DNA of 64,000 nucleotides from Sparassis latifolia. Its lineage: Eukaryota > Basidiomycota > Agaricomycetes > Polyporales > Sparassidaceae. The notes beneath the pieces are model-generated. The model was not told the DNA's origin, searched no databases, and worked only from the letters and a program-made list of their open reading frames with translations. A program made the position numbers and the translations under genes. The number at the start of each line of letters is the position of its first letter. The stretch's first letter is position 1. Positions 24,573 to 36,547 of this stretch are shown piece by piece. The stretch is taken from the NCBI GenBank assembly GCA_018466975.1, contig CM031553.1, positions 124,001 to 188,000 on the forward strand, in the 5' to 3' direction.

Positions 24573-25410
24573 TGTGCTGTCAGTCTCAGACGATGCCAGG
24601 CCGATCGCAGGACACGGCATATTATACTCATTCGCTATGCTGCTGCGCACTGCGGGTTGTGAGCCTGGTGCGAGTCTCATGTCTACACGCACATGCGATC
24701 ATAATCGTGTTAATACCGCGCCAAGTGACTGCGCATTTGTCCAAGGACAGACGTACCACTGGTGAACACGGAGACTGCGGGTTTCTGATTGAGCACCCAG
24801 TGGGAAAAGCTGCGCAGACGACGCTGACAGAACCTGGATAAAATTCAGTTGGTATGACTGTCTACGCACAACTCATGCCGTTCGAGACCGCCGGTGCCGA
24901 AGGTTACTACGGTGAAGCACCCTGATTTGAAAGCAGACTACACCTGGAAACTGCAACAAGTCTACACGGGCTACATAGGACTATATAGTAGGGACTTGTC
25001 TAGCCGAGTGCTAGCCGAGCCTACATAGTCCTACATAGGCGGCTGTAGACCCCCGAGAAAAACACCAGTTGCAGATGCTACCCCGGCCCCTGTCCCAAGG
25101 TCATTGTATTACTGCCATTGCAAATGTCGAGACTCTGTGCCGGCGCGATGCGGAAAAAAGTCACCCTCTGTGATCACAATCATATCGAGGGTGAAAATAC
25201 TCGCTGAGGACACTGCACTCCTATGTGTTAAATAAGTAGACGAGACTCACACTAACTCACAGGCGCCGCCTGTGGAAAGCGATCTTACACGTGCGCCAAC
25301 TCGGCTAAATTCCATACTCAGCGATGTATGTTGCCCACATTTGACGTAAAGCGCCCCTACACCATTCTCCACCTCTAATTCGACCTGCAAGATCGCACTG
25401 TTCACTCATC
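24573..25410. other. Intergenic stretch with small inverted repeat
   Basis: Divergent promoter region between the minus-strand adhesin-like pseudogene and the plus-strand ubiquitin fusion gene. At 24970-25042 two imperfectly inverted copies of ctacatagtcctacatag flank a direct repeat ctagccgag. No gene seen. Confidence 0.5.
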
Positions 25411-28400
25411 ATGCAGACCGAAAAAATGCGGGTGTTTGTCGAAGCACCGCCCATAACCCCAGGAGGGGTACGGAGAAGACTTGTGGTGCCTATATTGCGA
25501 ACGAAGACCGTGGCGGATTTTGCAGAAGTGGTAGCGCGCCGAATTGCGCTGAACAACGATTCAGCTTCGGATCTCACCCTTACTTTGGCTGACGGTTCGA
25601 TGCTCTTTCCGGAAGATGAGATACAAGACGTGGTCCAAGCGGAAGATGTCGTGCATATCAATTTTGCGCACAACCAGGAGACTGGCAACTCTTACCCTAT
25701 CTTGAGCCCCAATAGCAACACGCAGCCTACATCTTCGACAAATCCACCCCAAATGTCTCGGGACGCACCAGAACACAGACGAAACGAAGACACGTCCGCG
25801 TCTTTCACTTCATCGAGCAGCGAAAAGCGAGTACGGATTGCCTTGGTCACACCGAAATTGGCGAGAAATGTTGGAAATGCAGACATTGCCAGGGAAATGG
25901 CGTTCGGAGGCAGTGCTGTTAGTGTCAAGCTCACTATGGTATGCTTTTGTTCACATTCGCTGGTGTCGATATGTATTCAAAATCCCCTGAATTAGGACAT
26001 TGTGCGCAGGGAGGCCGCGCGCACCTTAGGATGGCTGGAGAATCATGATGTGACGGATGTAGATCGGCCCACAAACTCAGCGTGCGATCACATTCATGGA
26101 AGCTGCGCCTGCACTGTTGCTAACCAAATTGTCGCGCGTAAGCGATTTTCTGCGTGCTGTCGTAATATTATCTCAACACCATGTACAGAGGGGCGATTCG
26201 AACAGTTTCACTGCCCGAGAGAAATAGATGGGACCGTTTGCGATGACACAACTTGTCCTTACTCACACGCGGCCATGGGTACGTCCACACATCTTGAACC
26301 TCCTGCAATGTCTTTGTAATATTCTTTCGTCCAGCGTCGGGAGATTTGACAGGCCATATTGCCGATATCCAGTGTAAAATTTGCACTGAGCTATTTGGTA
26401 AGCTGGTTTCGTACGAAATCCCGCAAACTCGCTAATTGTCATGCAAACAGGATTTGCTTGCGAGAAGTGCTTGCAAGCAGAACGAGACGTCGACACCACT
26501 GCGAATGTATGGCGGAGATATTGTCCCCTAGTGCAGGTGAGGCTCATTGAAGCTCGTGGTGACTCGAACGTCATCTAACGTTGAATTCAGAATGCAGGGT
26601 ATATAGTTTTCTGATCGTCCCTGTAAGAACTAGACCACTGATAATACTGGTTACGTTGCTGCAGTTGCAAGCACATCTTCCATGCCCACTTATTTTGCCA
26701 AGACTTTCAGATCTCAAGGATGCCCTGCTGGCTGTACGACTTCATCTATCGGTGTCGAGGCCATACCCTTTGACATGCAAGGTATGTCGTTTACTGGTAG
26801 ATTGTACACTACTGATGCACGTTGGCCGCAGTACCGCATCTGGTTGTGGTCCATTCTGGATCAATTGTTGAGAAAGTGCCAATACCCATGCGCTATCTTG
26901 CTGAACATGGCGCGCAGATAGAGCTGACAGATGAAGATGGTACGACAATCGACTGTTCGTCCCGCTTACACCTAACGTGCCCAATAGTGATGAATATCCT
27001 TGCCTCTAAGTACTCAGATCTCGGTCCCGGGCTTGTGGTCAGAATGGTGAGGCATTACGACGTTTTAGGGAGTCTTGATGCATTATTTGATGCACACTTC
27101 CCGCACAGTACGGCAGGAAGTTTACAGGGTACGTTGTTTCAAGTGGTTAATTCCATCCATATTCTCATGTGTCGTGTATAGCATGGTTTCATTCCGACAC
27201 TCAACTGTCGTCTCTATCTGCTGTGCCTCTCGACATGACGTGGATGGCATCCAGCGTTTCGCCTTGAACGGGCCTCCTCTTCCGGTGCTAAGTTCCCGCA
27301 GTGCAGTAGATCTGCATACCGCGTTCTCGCCGATCTTGAATGAAGCACCTTATCTAACAATTGAGGACCTTATGCTGGACTATGATATCCCCGATGGCGA
27401 TGAGATCGTCCTATACGTCAACAAAAGGCCTAAGATCAACACGAAGCCTAACACTGAGCAGCGAGTGGGGAAAGCAGCTGTATACACGGCACGGGATGAT
27501 TGGGTATGTGATACGATAGTCTTAGAACCTACCGAAGAAAGCGGATTCGCTGACATGATGCCGCAGCAACCCGTAGTACGGCAGACAGATCGAGGAATGG
27601 CCGCGTTTCTGTCGTCACTGCTAGTGTTTGCGAATTACCTGTCGTAAGTTCCAAGCAGTGCCACCGCGATAATATAGGCTAACGTCGTATATTTACCATT
27701 CAGTGTAGCCGGTAACAGTAACGAGGAAAAGAATATGCAGAATCGAGTTCTCAACCACTTACTAGCCTTGACGCGGTTCCCCCCTGGTACGTATGTGCAA
27801 CAGATCAAATCGCATGCTGCGCTGACATAGATCCGCGTTAGCTGTGAGGGCGCTATATATCTTGACACTGAATGAAAGTCTTCTCCCCGAAGAAATGCAC
27901 GCTCTGAGCGAGACTGTCTACCATCTCGCCCTTGACGTGTCGCATCCGTTCGTTACGAAGGGAGACCTGTCTCGGGCGTTTGAAGGTGCACGCGTCTTGT
28001 TTGGCGTGCTGATCGAGCGCACAAAGGGAGTGTTTACGTTCCCTGAGAGTGATGTAAGAGCTTCTCAGTCAAAGCTCTTCTCTAAGGTTTTACTCTCCTG
28101 GTCAGTGCCCGTATTTCTATCTGGGATATTGTGCTCATCATCGAGCAGTGGCCTTTCTGGAGAGCCTCTTGACGATGCTGTCCTTTATGGTGACATCCTC
28201 GTCAACCGTGCTGCGGTGTCAATTAGAAGGCTGGGAGGGGTTCTGTTTGACCCGTCCGTCGGCACACCTGAAGTCACCCCAGTTCCTATCCACGTTCAGC
28301 GTCTGATTCAATCCTCGGGGAGAAAAACATCACAACTTATTGTATTCAATGACAGTGTCGAACCTGTTACAATTCTAACTCACTCCCTGAGGCCCAGCAC

Positions 28401-31400
28401 CCTCGCCGCCGGAATCGACAAAGCAAATGTGGAGCTGCAGATTCATGCTCCATTGAGCCTTCGCGAGGTTGTCACACCCGCACTTACTCTAGATGAAGTA
28501 GGGTTCAACGCTGTGTACATTGCGCGTGCTGCACCATGCTCTGATGGTGGAGAGGATGGCTTTTTACTGCGGCCTTGCCATGGGGGCGAAGTTGGGTTAG
28601 ACGTCAATCTAGTATGTTGTATGGCCATTCTTTGTGACTTAATGCTGAGAAGCACAGGTGGCGACAAAGTTGCAACCAATTATTGAGAGACGGAAAGCAA
28701 TCGGCGAATGGGACATTGATGCTTTTGGGGCATCGCGAACTGATCGTTTGGACACAAGAGAGATTGAAGAAGCCATTGGTACGTTTACTTCCTGCAGAAG
28801 CACACCCTACTTCATGCACTTCCTTCCAGTTGTTGCGCTGGATGTGTCACGTTCTATGGAGCAGAAATTTGATGGTGATAGTGACGATGAGGATAGTCAA
28901 GTGGATTTTGATGAGATTGCTTTGAACAAGGCCATGGAAGAATTCTCGAAACGCCATCATCAGGCGAGTGATGCACTTATGCAAGGTCAGTTTTATGCCA
29001 GTCTGTTTAACCTTGGCTACGTACCACTGATTGTCATTATCAGCGAAGATGTTTCTCACGAGTTTGGACTGCCTTGCTAGTGTGACACGCTATATATGCC
29101 ATGGAGAGACAACATTGCATTCTGGATCTGGTCGTCAACCACGTGTGAGGGCGGAAGAGGCTCTCAAAGAATTAGTAGTCATATATTCTCGGATGCATTC
29201 GGCACAATTCCGAGTTATGGAGTTTGCTCCGATAAGATCCTTCAAGTGGGTTTTATTGTGTGCCTCCGCATTAGCCGTCATTCAATTATTCTGCATACAG
29301 CCTATCGCGATGGGAGGATTTCATTGCTGTGGCTACTGATAACCTCACGAAACCACAGCTTCTGACCTACCTAGTGCAACAGGCCGCGGCGATCAAAGAA
29401 AACGAGAACCTTCTTGCTTCAAATGGAGTCCCTAAAGTAAGACAGTCCGGTTATTCCTCAGCCACGAGCGCTCATTGGGTCGAGTCACTAGAGATTTATT
29501 GATCCTCTTAGTGGAGAAGTTATGGTCGACCCAGTCCGTGCAAGTGATGGTGGGTTGCATCGCTCTGAAATCGTCTTCCCGCTGGCCTATATCTACCTCT
29601 TCAGGAGTCATTTACGAGCGATCTCGGATTAATGCTTGGCTTGAACATCGCTCAACGTCACCTATGGATCCAACAGTACTCATTAATTCGACTCTCGTTG
29701 CCATCAGTAGTCTGCACAATCCGATTCGAACTTTCCTGGGTGGACGGCCCCGTGCATCCTTGCAACAACATCAGCAACCCTTGCTTATCCGCGTGAAAAC
29801 CATGTGGGGTCGTGTGCTAGAGTACGTTCTCAACACCGAGGCGAACACTATTCTATCCGTCCTCTTTGAAAACTGGTTGTTCACTGGTCGCGCACCTTCA
29901 GTTTCATGTTTATGGCATGGTCAGCGCTTTCCATCGCATAATGCGGACCACTAATGTACTGTCTGTATACCCAGGGTTGACGGATTGCGGTGACGGAAGC
30001 ATGCGTGGGCGACGGCTCGAACCAGCGTCCTCTTTACGTAGCTTGCCATCTCAAATGCAAGTATTCAGGTCTACAGAAGGCCTTGGGTTTTCTCTCGATG
30101 TTGTGGAGCTCAATCACCGAGGTCCGTATATCTATGCAGCGTGTAGGCGGCAACACTCTGATGTGAGAACCACAGTGTGGAGACATGTCCCTGACAACGC
30201 TGATCGTATACGGAAGGATTCGAGATCGATGAGCAGGTAAGCATGTGCCCAATTGTCCTTGTCAAGTATACACTGCAATGTCATCTGCGTAGGTTGGATA
30301 TAGTGAAGCAAGCCTTTGAGGCGTAAGTCTGTGCGTCCTGTTCAGTGGTTTCAGCGTATGAATGTCCTTCCGTAGATTCGTCAACAAATCTGAGGCCTTT
30401 GACCACCCGATAGCTATTGGTAAATTTAGTGTTCCCTGCCAGGCATGTCTATTCAGCCTCCCTTAGGTTTAGTCACCTTCGGGAGACAAGTTCACGAGGT
30501 TCAGGTGATTGACTTGGCCTCTTCCTGCTGGACAGACTAATCTTCCATCCTGTACTGCAGGATTTGACATTGCTGAAGGAACGATTCCGTGATAGCCTTA
30601 GAACAATTATGGTTTGTCATTTCTATAATCCGACGCTACCTCTCTTGAGAACGTCTCTACAGGCAGATGGCGACACTCCTTTGTTTGACAGTCTTTCCGT
30701 TGCGCACTCGATGCTGCAAACTTTCAAAGCCGAAGTATGATGTTCGATTCAAATATACGTCTGTTCTGTATTGACACATTGTTACAACCAGCATCCTACT
30801 ACAGCCTTGCGTATCATATGTTTAACTGATGGCAAGTGCTACTGCTTCAATGTATGATGGATACTTACCAATCCTTCACGGGCTCATGTGTAGGTTGTGA
30901 CGTTGGATCCAGTACCTTGCCCCACCAAATCGCCAAGAAGCTGCAGCGATCTAAAATCACAGTCGATTCGCTTGTGGTGCAAACGGGCGATCTCACTAAT
31001 GTTCTCCATCCAATATCCGTTGTCACAGGAGGATATTCGTTCAAAATTGATACGGTAAGTTGTAATTATAATGTAATGGTTATGCCACGATTGAATGACT
31101 TGACATAGCTCGAGAACGCGCTCAATATTGTTGAACTAGAAACCGTGCTCCGCATGAAGGATCGGCTGGAACGTGTACGTTGATCCACTCGAAGCCTAGC
31201 CAATTGACTCCATACAACTTCTTGTAGCCTCGACAACCCATTGTCCGAAATCCATGGCGCCTTTTGGAGTACAATGATCTTTCTAGGTACCCTGTAAGAC
31301 GATATCTCATCTGAGTGTGAAGCTACTATTATGTGTGTTTTCTCGACAGCTGGATATTGTTACGGCGGACGAATGCCCCGATCGCAAGCCGCACGCGGTA

Positions 31401-32438
31401 AGAGATCCGTCTGGTATCTCGAAATTCCTGGTGTCTTACAGACGTGCAGCGGTTACATGAACCGTTACTTGCCGCATCGAGGGCCGCCGCTCGGGCCCTT
31501 CCACCGAGCACAGACAGGCAACGACGACTAATGCAAGAGCTTCGAGAAGTCATGAATTCACCACATCGTAAGCCAATTGTCAATTTGTGTGGAACACGTT
31601 TGATCCTTCATGACGTCTCTTATAGCTGCCATTGACGTTTACTCGGGGAGCGATCTAGCATTCTGGAAAGTTAGTTCCTTTTGTTACATTGATCACTTAC
31701 TTCGCTAAGCTTACTCTATTATCGTCTAGATTGTGATAGAGGCCCCGAAAGGTGTAGGTGATAACTCTCGAGATAGTCATATTGAATGCTCAGGACTTTC
31801 GTAGTCTCCGTATGAAGGCGGAACCTTCCTGGCGTATGTCGACTTCGGCAGCAACTATCCTCAGTCGGCCCCAGAAGTGTGGGTGTGCTATTCCGTGCAT
31901 CCGTTTTGTAGCTAATAATCATTCGCCAGGCGCTTCATTACACCAATCTTGCACCCGAACATCAACCGGCACGGCAAAGTTTGCCATGCTGCTCTAGATA
32001 GAAGCTGGGTTGTCGACATGACCATGAAGTCAGATTTCTTACTCATAGTGTCAGCGCTGGATGCTGACCCGTACTCGTTAGAGTGATCTTGCAGGTTCTA
32101 TACGGCATTCTGCTCACTCCAGATACCGATAACCCTGTTCGTACCGCTTACTACATCGTGCTCGATAGCTGTTTTGATCACGCTGTCCTTTCTAGCTCGA
32201 TCTTCATGCCACGATGGAGTACAACGATGATACCGGTTGGTCGTCGTCATATTCTTGCTCTTGGCGTGCTCACCTTTTTTGATCGGCCTCCAGGTATTCA
32301 CGCCCAGAGGGTGCACGAGATGGTAATCTCTCAATCGGCGCTCTTGATCCCGTCTCATACCTCTCCATCCTACAGGTTCAGAGACACGCATTGAAGACTA
32401 GAGCAGAATGGAAGGAGGTGCTCGAGGCAGAGGATTGA
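25411..32438 (+). CDS. Multidomain ubiquitin-pathway fusion: UBL-like, CCCH-like finger, U-box (E3), vWA, UBC (E2)
   Basis: This gene has about 25 exons. The N-terminus (25426-25665) has ubiquitin-like beta-grasp character (MRVFVEAP, then LTLTLADGS). A CCCH-like finger, C-x8-C-x4-C-x3-H, lies at about 26209-26268. A long novel middle follows (26670-29440). The U-box (29498-29710) reads FIDPLSGEVMVDPVRASDG, then VIYERSRINAWLEHR. A vWA domain spans 30290-31110, with IGLVTFG, DTPLFDSLSVA, RIMCLTDG and VTGGYSF. The last part (31626-32438) is a complete E2 fold: AFWKIVIEAPKG, YEGGTFLAYVDFGSNYPQ, then HPNINRHGKVC, which has exact E2 spacing and the catalytic Cys at 31982-31984, then VLYGILLTPDTDNP. 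The stop is TGA 32436-32438. U-box domains recruit charged E2s and UBC domains carry ubiquitin, so the protein could act as its own E2-E3 pair, with vWA for substrate binding (inference). Uncertainties: no clean splice was found at 27120-27260, and the 29710-30240 segment is unresolved, so two adjacent genes are possible. Confidence 0.75.
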
Positions 32439-32984
32439 GCACCAGGCTGTTTAGAATCTCGCTATCTTGATTATGAAGTTTATGGCTGTCCAGGCTTGTG
32501 TGGTCTAGTGGTCATACACGCGAGCTATGGTTTGACTCGTGATGCTTCTTCGTACTTGCATACAAGTTACATCTTCTCCTAAGTCAATACGTCCACCTTC
32601 TCCAGTCGCTGATCAGCAAACCTCTCTCTTCCGCTTGAAACAAAATGATCTTATGCCTGAAATATACGCCGTAGTAGTTGCACTCCTGGCTGAATCGTAG
32701 CCTAGCGGCAATGTCGCCCGCTTTAAGCTCGACATCGCGCTGCCCAAGACTAAATGTCTTTCCCAAGAAAAGGTACCCATCTTGGGCAAGACCTTTGTCT
32801 TCCGGTCTTGAGTGTCTTCGACATCTTGTCAAAAACACTCAAGATGGTGTGTAGTTTTCCTGAGGCTCACCGTCGTTCGACTTTTCCGAAAGCACCTCCC
32901 CGCCCTTGAGCATCTTCCCCGCACCACCAAACACGTCCCCCATCTCGTTCTCAGTCCCGCCCCCTTCTTTCTCAATCGCATCAC
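32439..32984. other. Convergent 3' intergenic region
   Basis: Lies between the plus-strand ubiquitin fusion gene and the minus-strand MFS gene. A short A-box-like string ggtctagtggtca near 32501 has no matching B-box, so no tRNA is called. Nothing else is recognised. Confidence 0.5.
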
Positions 32985-35102
32985 TCACCCTTGGGCTCGG
33001 CGCCCGATGACGCCCGCGCCTCGCAGGAACACGACGCAGATCCCGGAGCTCGCCGCGGCGAGCGCGAACGCAAACCAGCCCGCCGCGCGAAATCCGCGCT
33101 CGAGCACCGCGGGGGCACTCCCAGGAACGGTGGGGTGGCGCGCAGCGTACGCGTCAGACACTGCGGTCGCGATGCTCGAGGACAGCGCGAGCGCGAGCGC
33201 GAGGACGTCCCGAGCTGTACGTGAGCGCACGTGCCGGTCAGTCACTCGAGACTCGAGACTAACAAGCTGGGATGGACGACAGGACACTCACCCGCGTCGC
33301 AACGTTAAATATGCCCCCTGCGAGGTCCTGCGAGTCCGCGCCGAACGCGATGCTAATCTGGAGCTTGCCTACCGTGTACGCCACGTCCGTCCAGCTGACG
33401 AACACCATCACCAGAAAGCCCGAGGCCCAATAACTCGCGTGCACGTCGAGCAGCGTGAGGGCCAGTGGCGCCGCCTGCTCACCCAACGTCAGCGACCATG
33501 CGCGAGAAGGAGTCGCGGATGTACCATGCTAACCAGAAGCCCGCCAGCGATGAGAATGTTCCCCGCACGCGCGAGAGCAGCGAGCCCATGATGGCGTAAG
33601 CAGCGAGCGCGGCGATGACGGACGGGAGGATCTCAAACGATGTCCGCAATGGATCGAGACCCTGCACCTGGTCGAAGTACAGCGCGACAAAGTAGTTCGT
33701 CACGTTATAGCCGCCCCTGCGCGCGCAGCATCAGCATCGACCAACGGGCTCCGCACAGAGCATGCACCAGGCGAGGAAGATCGTACCGACCATCGGCGCC
33801 ATCTTCGTCCCGCGCTTCATCAAGATACTCACGGGCATGAGCACGGACCTGTCCGCCCGCTCGCGGTGCGCCTCCCATGCAACGAAGAGTAGTAGGACCA
33901 CGAGCGACACCACAAGCAGTGCGGGCGCCCACGGAGTGCGCCATCCTCTAGACACCGTCGTGGACTCCCTAGAGGCGACGTCAGAAAGGCGTGCCGCGTG
34001 ACTAGGTACGGTGGTACAATCCATAACGCTTACGAAAGCACGAAAGTGAGCAGCCCAAAGCCCGACACGCTCAAGCACGCGCCAACCCAGTCAATACCTT
34101 TCGTGTACCGCGCTCGCGCGGGGTCCGGCGGGATGGTGAGAACGCCCAGTACGAAGAACGTGGCAGCGAGGCCACCCTGGATGTAGAAAATCACCCGCCG
34201 CAGCGACACCTTCTGACAGAGAATCCCGCCTGGACCCAGAACCAGGTAGATCCGTCAGGTATCGTGGAAGCGACATCTAGCGGACGGCGCACATACCGCC
34301 GATGAGGCCGACGACGTAGCCGATCGACTGCCCGACGCCCAGTGCTGCGATGGCTTTGTTCTTTGTCGCAGAGCCCGACTCAAAGTGCGAGACGAAGATG
34401 CTGATGCCTGGTGTGCCCTTGGTCAGCTTCCAACCGTGTCAGTACTATTCAGCTACGGTCACCTGTAGGCGTGTTCGCAGCAGCGCCGACGCCCGTTAGG
34501 GCCACGAAGATGATGAGGGCAACCTTGTTCGGCGACAGCGCCGTGGCGATGCTCCTGGGACATCCGTCAGCAAGATGGCAGGGGAAAACGCAGAGCGTGG
34601 GCGTACCACACGGCAACGAAGCCTGTTCCGAAGAGGAACATCTTCGTGCTTCCCACCACATCCGCAATCCGCCCGAAGAGAAGGAGGAGGCTGCCTCTGG
34701 GACAGGCTGCTCTCAAGAATCACGTCAGCGCCCGTCCTGAGCGGTGGAAGGCAGAACGAGGGAACGGACGCACGCGTAGACATTCAGAGGCCACTGCAAC
34801 TCGGATTCTTTGAATTGCAGAGCCCTTCCCAACGAGGGCAGCGCTATTATAAGAGCCCCATGCACGAAGATCTGCAGTGAGACAGACTCATCACGGGACC
34901 GGGAAGGAAGGGAAGCGGAGAAGGTACGAACGTTCAGCATCGTCACACCGCAGACGGAGAGAATAAAGAGGGTATCTCGGAAGAACACCGTGCTGTAACA
35001 CCAATCTGCTGTGGACGCAAGGCCCATTTGTCCGCCTACCACGGGGCCGGCTTCCCAAAAATTTCCAAAAGCTGGGCGATGTGACTCTGAAGAGAACAGC
35101 AT
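32985..35102 (-). CDS. MFS transporter, DHA2 (14-TM, EmrB/QacA-like) family
   Basis: Read on the minus strand, the first helix is LFILSVCGVTMLN. After an intron come the helix HGALIIALPSLGRALQF and the family motif LQWPLNVYA. Then comes MFS motif A as GRIADVVGSTK (about 34650-34690), followed by FVALTGVGAAANTPT. Middle helices include WAPALLVVSLVVLLLFVAW, then PMVGTIFLAW, NYFVALYFDQVQG and SFEILPSVIAALAAYAIMG. The C-terminus is WFAFALAAASSGICVVF followed by RRAQG and TGA (32985-32987). The order and the LQW motif fit DHA2 drug:H+ antiporters, which export small molecules across the plasma membrane using the proton gradient. At least seven short introns interrupt it. The start was placed at the ATG at 35102, upstream of the first helix; a start at 35139 is in another frame. 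The substrate is unknown. Confidence 0.85.
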
Positions 35103-36547
35103 TGCATGCTTCCATTAGGACGGCAGACTCTCCGCACATGCTACCTGGGGCATCAAGCTCCTTGACTGCAAACCAGCGAGTGGGTCAATTTAGTGGCAAT
35201 ACACGTCTGATGCTGGCCAGTAGCGGAGGAAACACGAAACCGGGATAAGCTGCATGCTTTGCAGGACTGACATTGCGGATGAAGGGGAGAATCACGGTAT
35301 GCAGTATGAAGAGCTCTCAGGAAATGAAGGCGTGGGAGTACAATTGGGCAGACAATTTGAAGTGTGCGGGCCATACCTTACCTTCCCGCACTTCTTACTC
35401 CTTCTGTCTGATTGGAATGGTGATTCGAGCACAGGACTCACAAGCATATGCAATAGCCAGTTCCAGGGATGCTTAAAGGACAAATGCACGTAACCCAGTT
35501 ACAGCTGAGTTTAGTCTTCTCCGTCATTTGTTTCTGGTATATCGGATGCTGAGCTACCGGCTGAGTGAGAGAGTTGACCACCGCATGACGGAGAGAAGAT
35601 GGAAGGTGCAGAAGCTTTATCGCGCAGCACCTGTAAGTGCCACAGGATGAACCTCCAAGCTGTGGCACTCCCATTTCGGGGGACGACAGGCGACGGATCT
35701 ATCAGACTTCCCACTTCGATGATAGTCATTGCTGGCTACTATAGACATATGATGATGTGAACTTGGAGCTCGTAGACAGCACCATATCAACTGAACCTTC
35801 AAAGGACAGTGACAGTGATACCTGCCACCTAAGTATTCAATCTATCGCGAAATCACTGTGAAGAGAAGGTGATATTTTTTATCAGCTATTTGGACCACTT
35901 GAATGAATCATCTAGGAGACTCTTGCAAGGCAAATACTATGCTGATGTTCTTGAAGAATCGCGGGTGCAAGAAAGTTGAACGGCGGAACGAACGCGCGAT
36001 GGAAATCGCCTTCCCACACCGAGTGAAGGGACAAAAACGGACGACGCGGAGCTGGAATCTTTGGACCAATTGGATCGGCTCTCGCGGCCACAAGGTGGTA
36101 ACAGACCATGTAGAGCGCCATACGTCGGAGAAGTGTTCACTGGTCCCGCTCAACCGCCGCTGCTATCAGCTCTGTCGGAAGACTGGACGCCAGACGCGTA
36201 CGGTTGAACGCCGACATGGTCATATTTCAAAGCAGTCACTCTCAAACGAACTGATCAGTTTCTGCGCCATACATTCCATTCCACCAATTTTCATCCTATA
36301 ACACTCATCTCAAGGAAGCCAGTTTGACGATGAGTCGCAACGGGAAGATGCCTTCGTGGATTCCTCTAGCGTCTCTTGTGGGTCTTCTTTCCGTAACCGT
36401 ATACAAGCGTCCTTTTATATAGCCCTCATGCATCATCTCTTCTGCAGTCCTGCACATCCCGTGTCTGTCTCCGTTACATCGATCCGTACACGAGACATTC
36501 CCAGGCTTACACTTCCGGCAGGCTAACACTATCACACCGACGCTACC
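35103..36547. other. Divergent promoter region, no gene recognised
   Basis: About 1.4 kb between the minus-strand MFS gene and the plus-strand DUF6534 gene. A 132-codon frame (35903-36301 plus) is overlapped by three minus-strand frames and has no motif. Probably regulatory or remnant sequence. Confidence 0.45.

Noticed and set aside
30050..30120. MQVFRSTEGLGFSLDVVE as an internal ubiquitin-like start
   Set aside because: It resembles ubiquitin's first strands, but no further beta-grasp pattern or di-Gly follows; too short to call.
32495..32580. Possible second tRNA (ggtctagtggtca looks like an A-box)
   Set aside because: No B-box GGTTCGA-type sequence and no closing acceptor stem within 100 bases.
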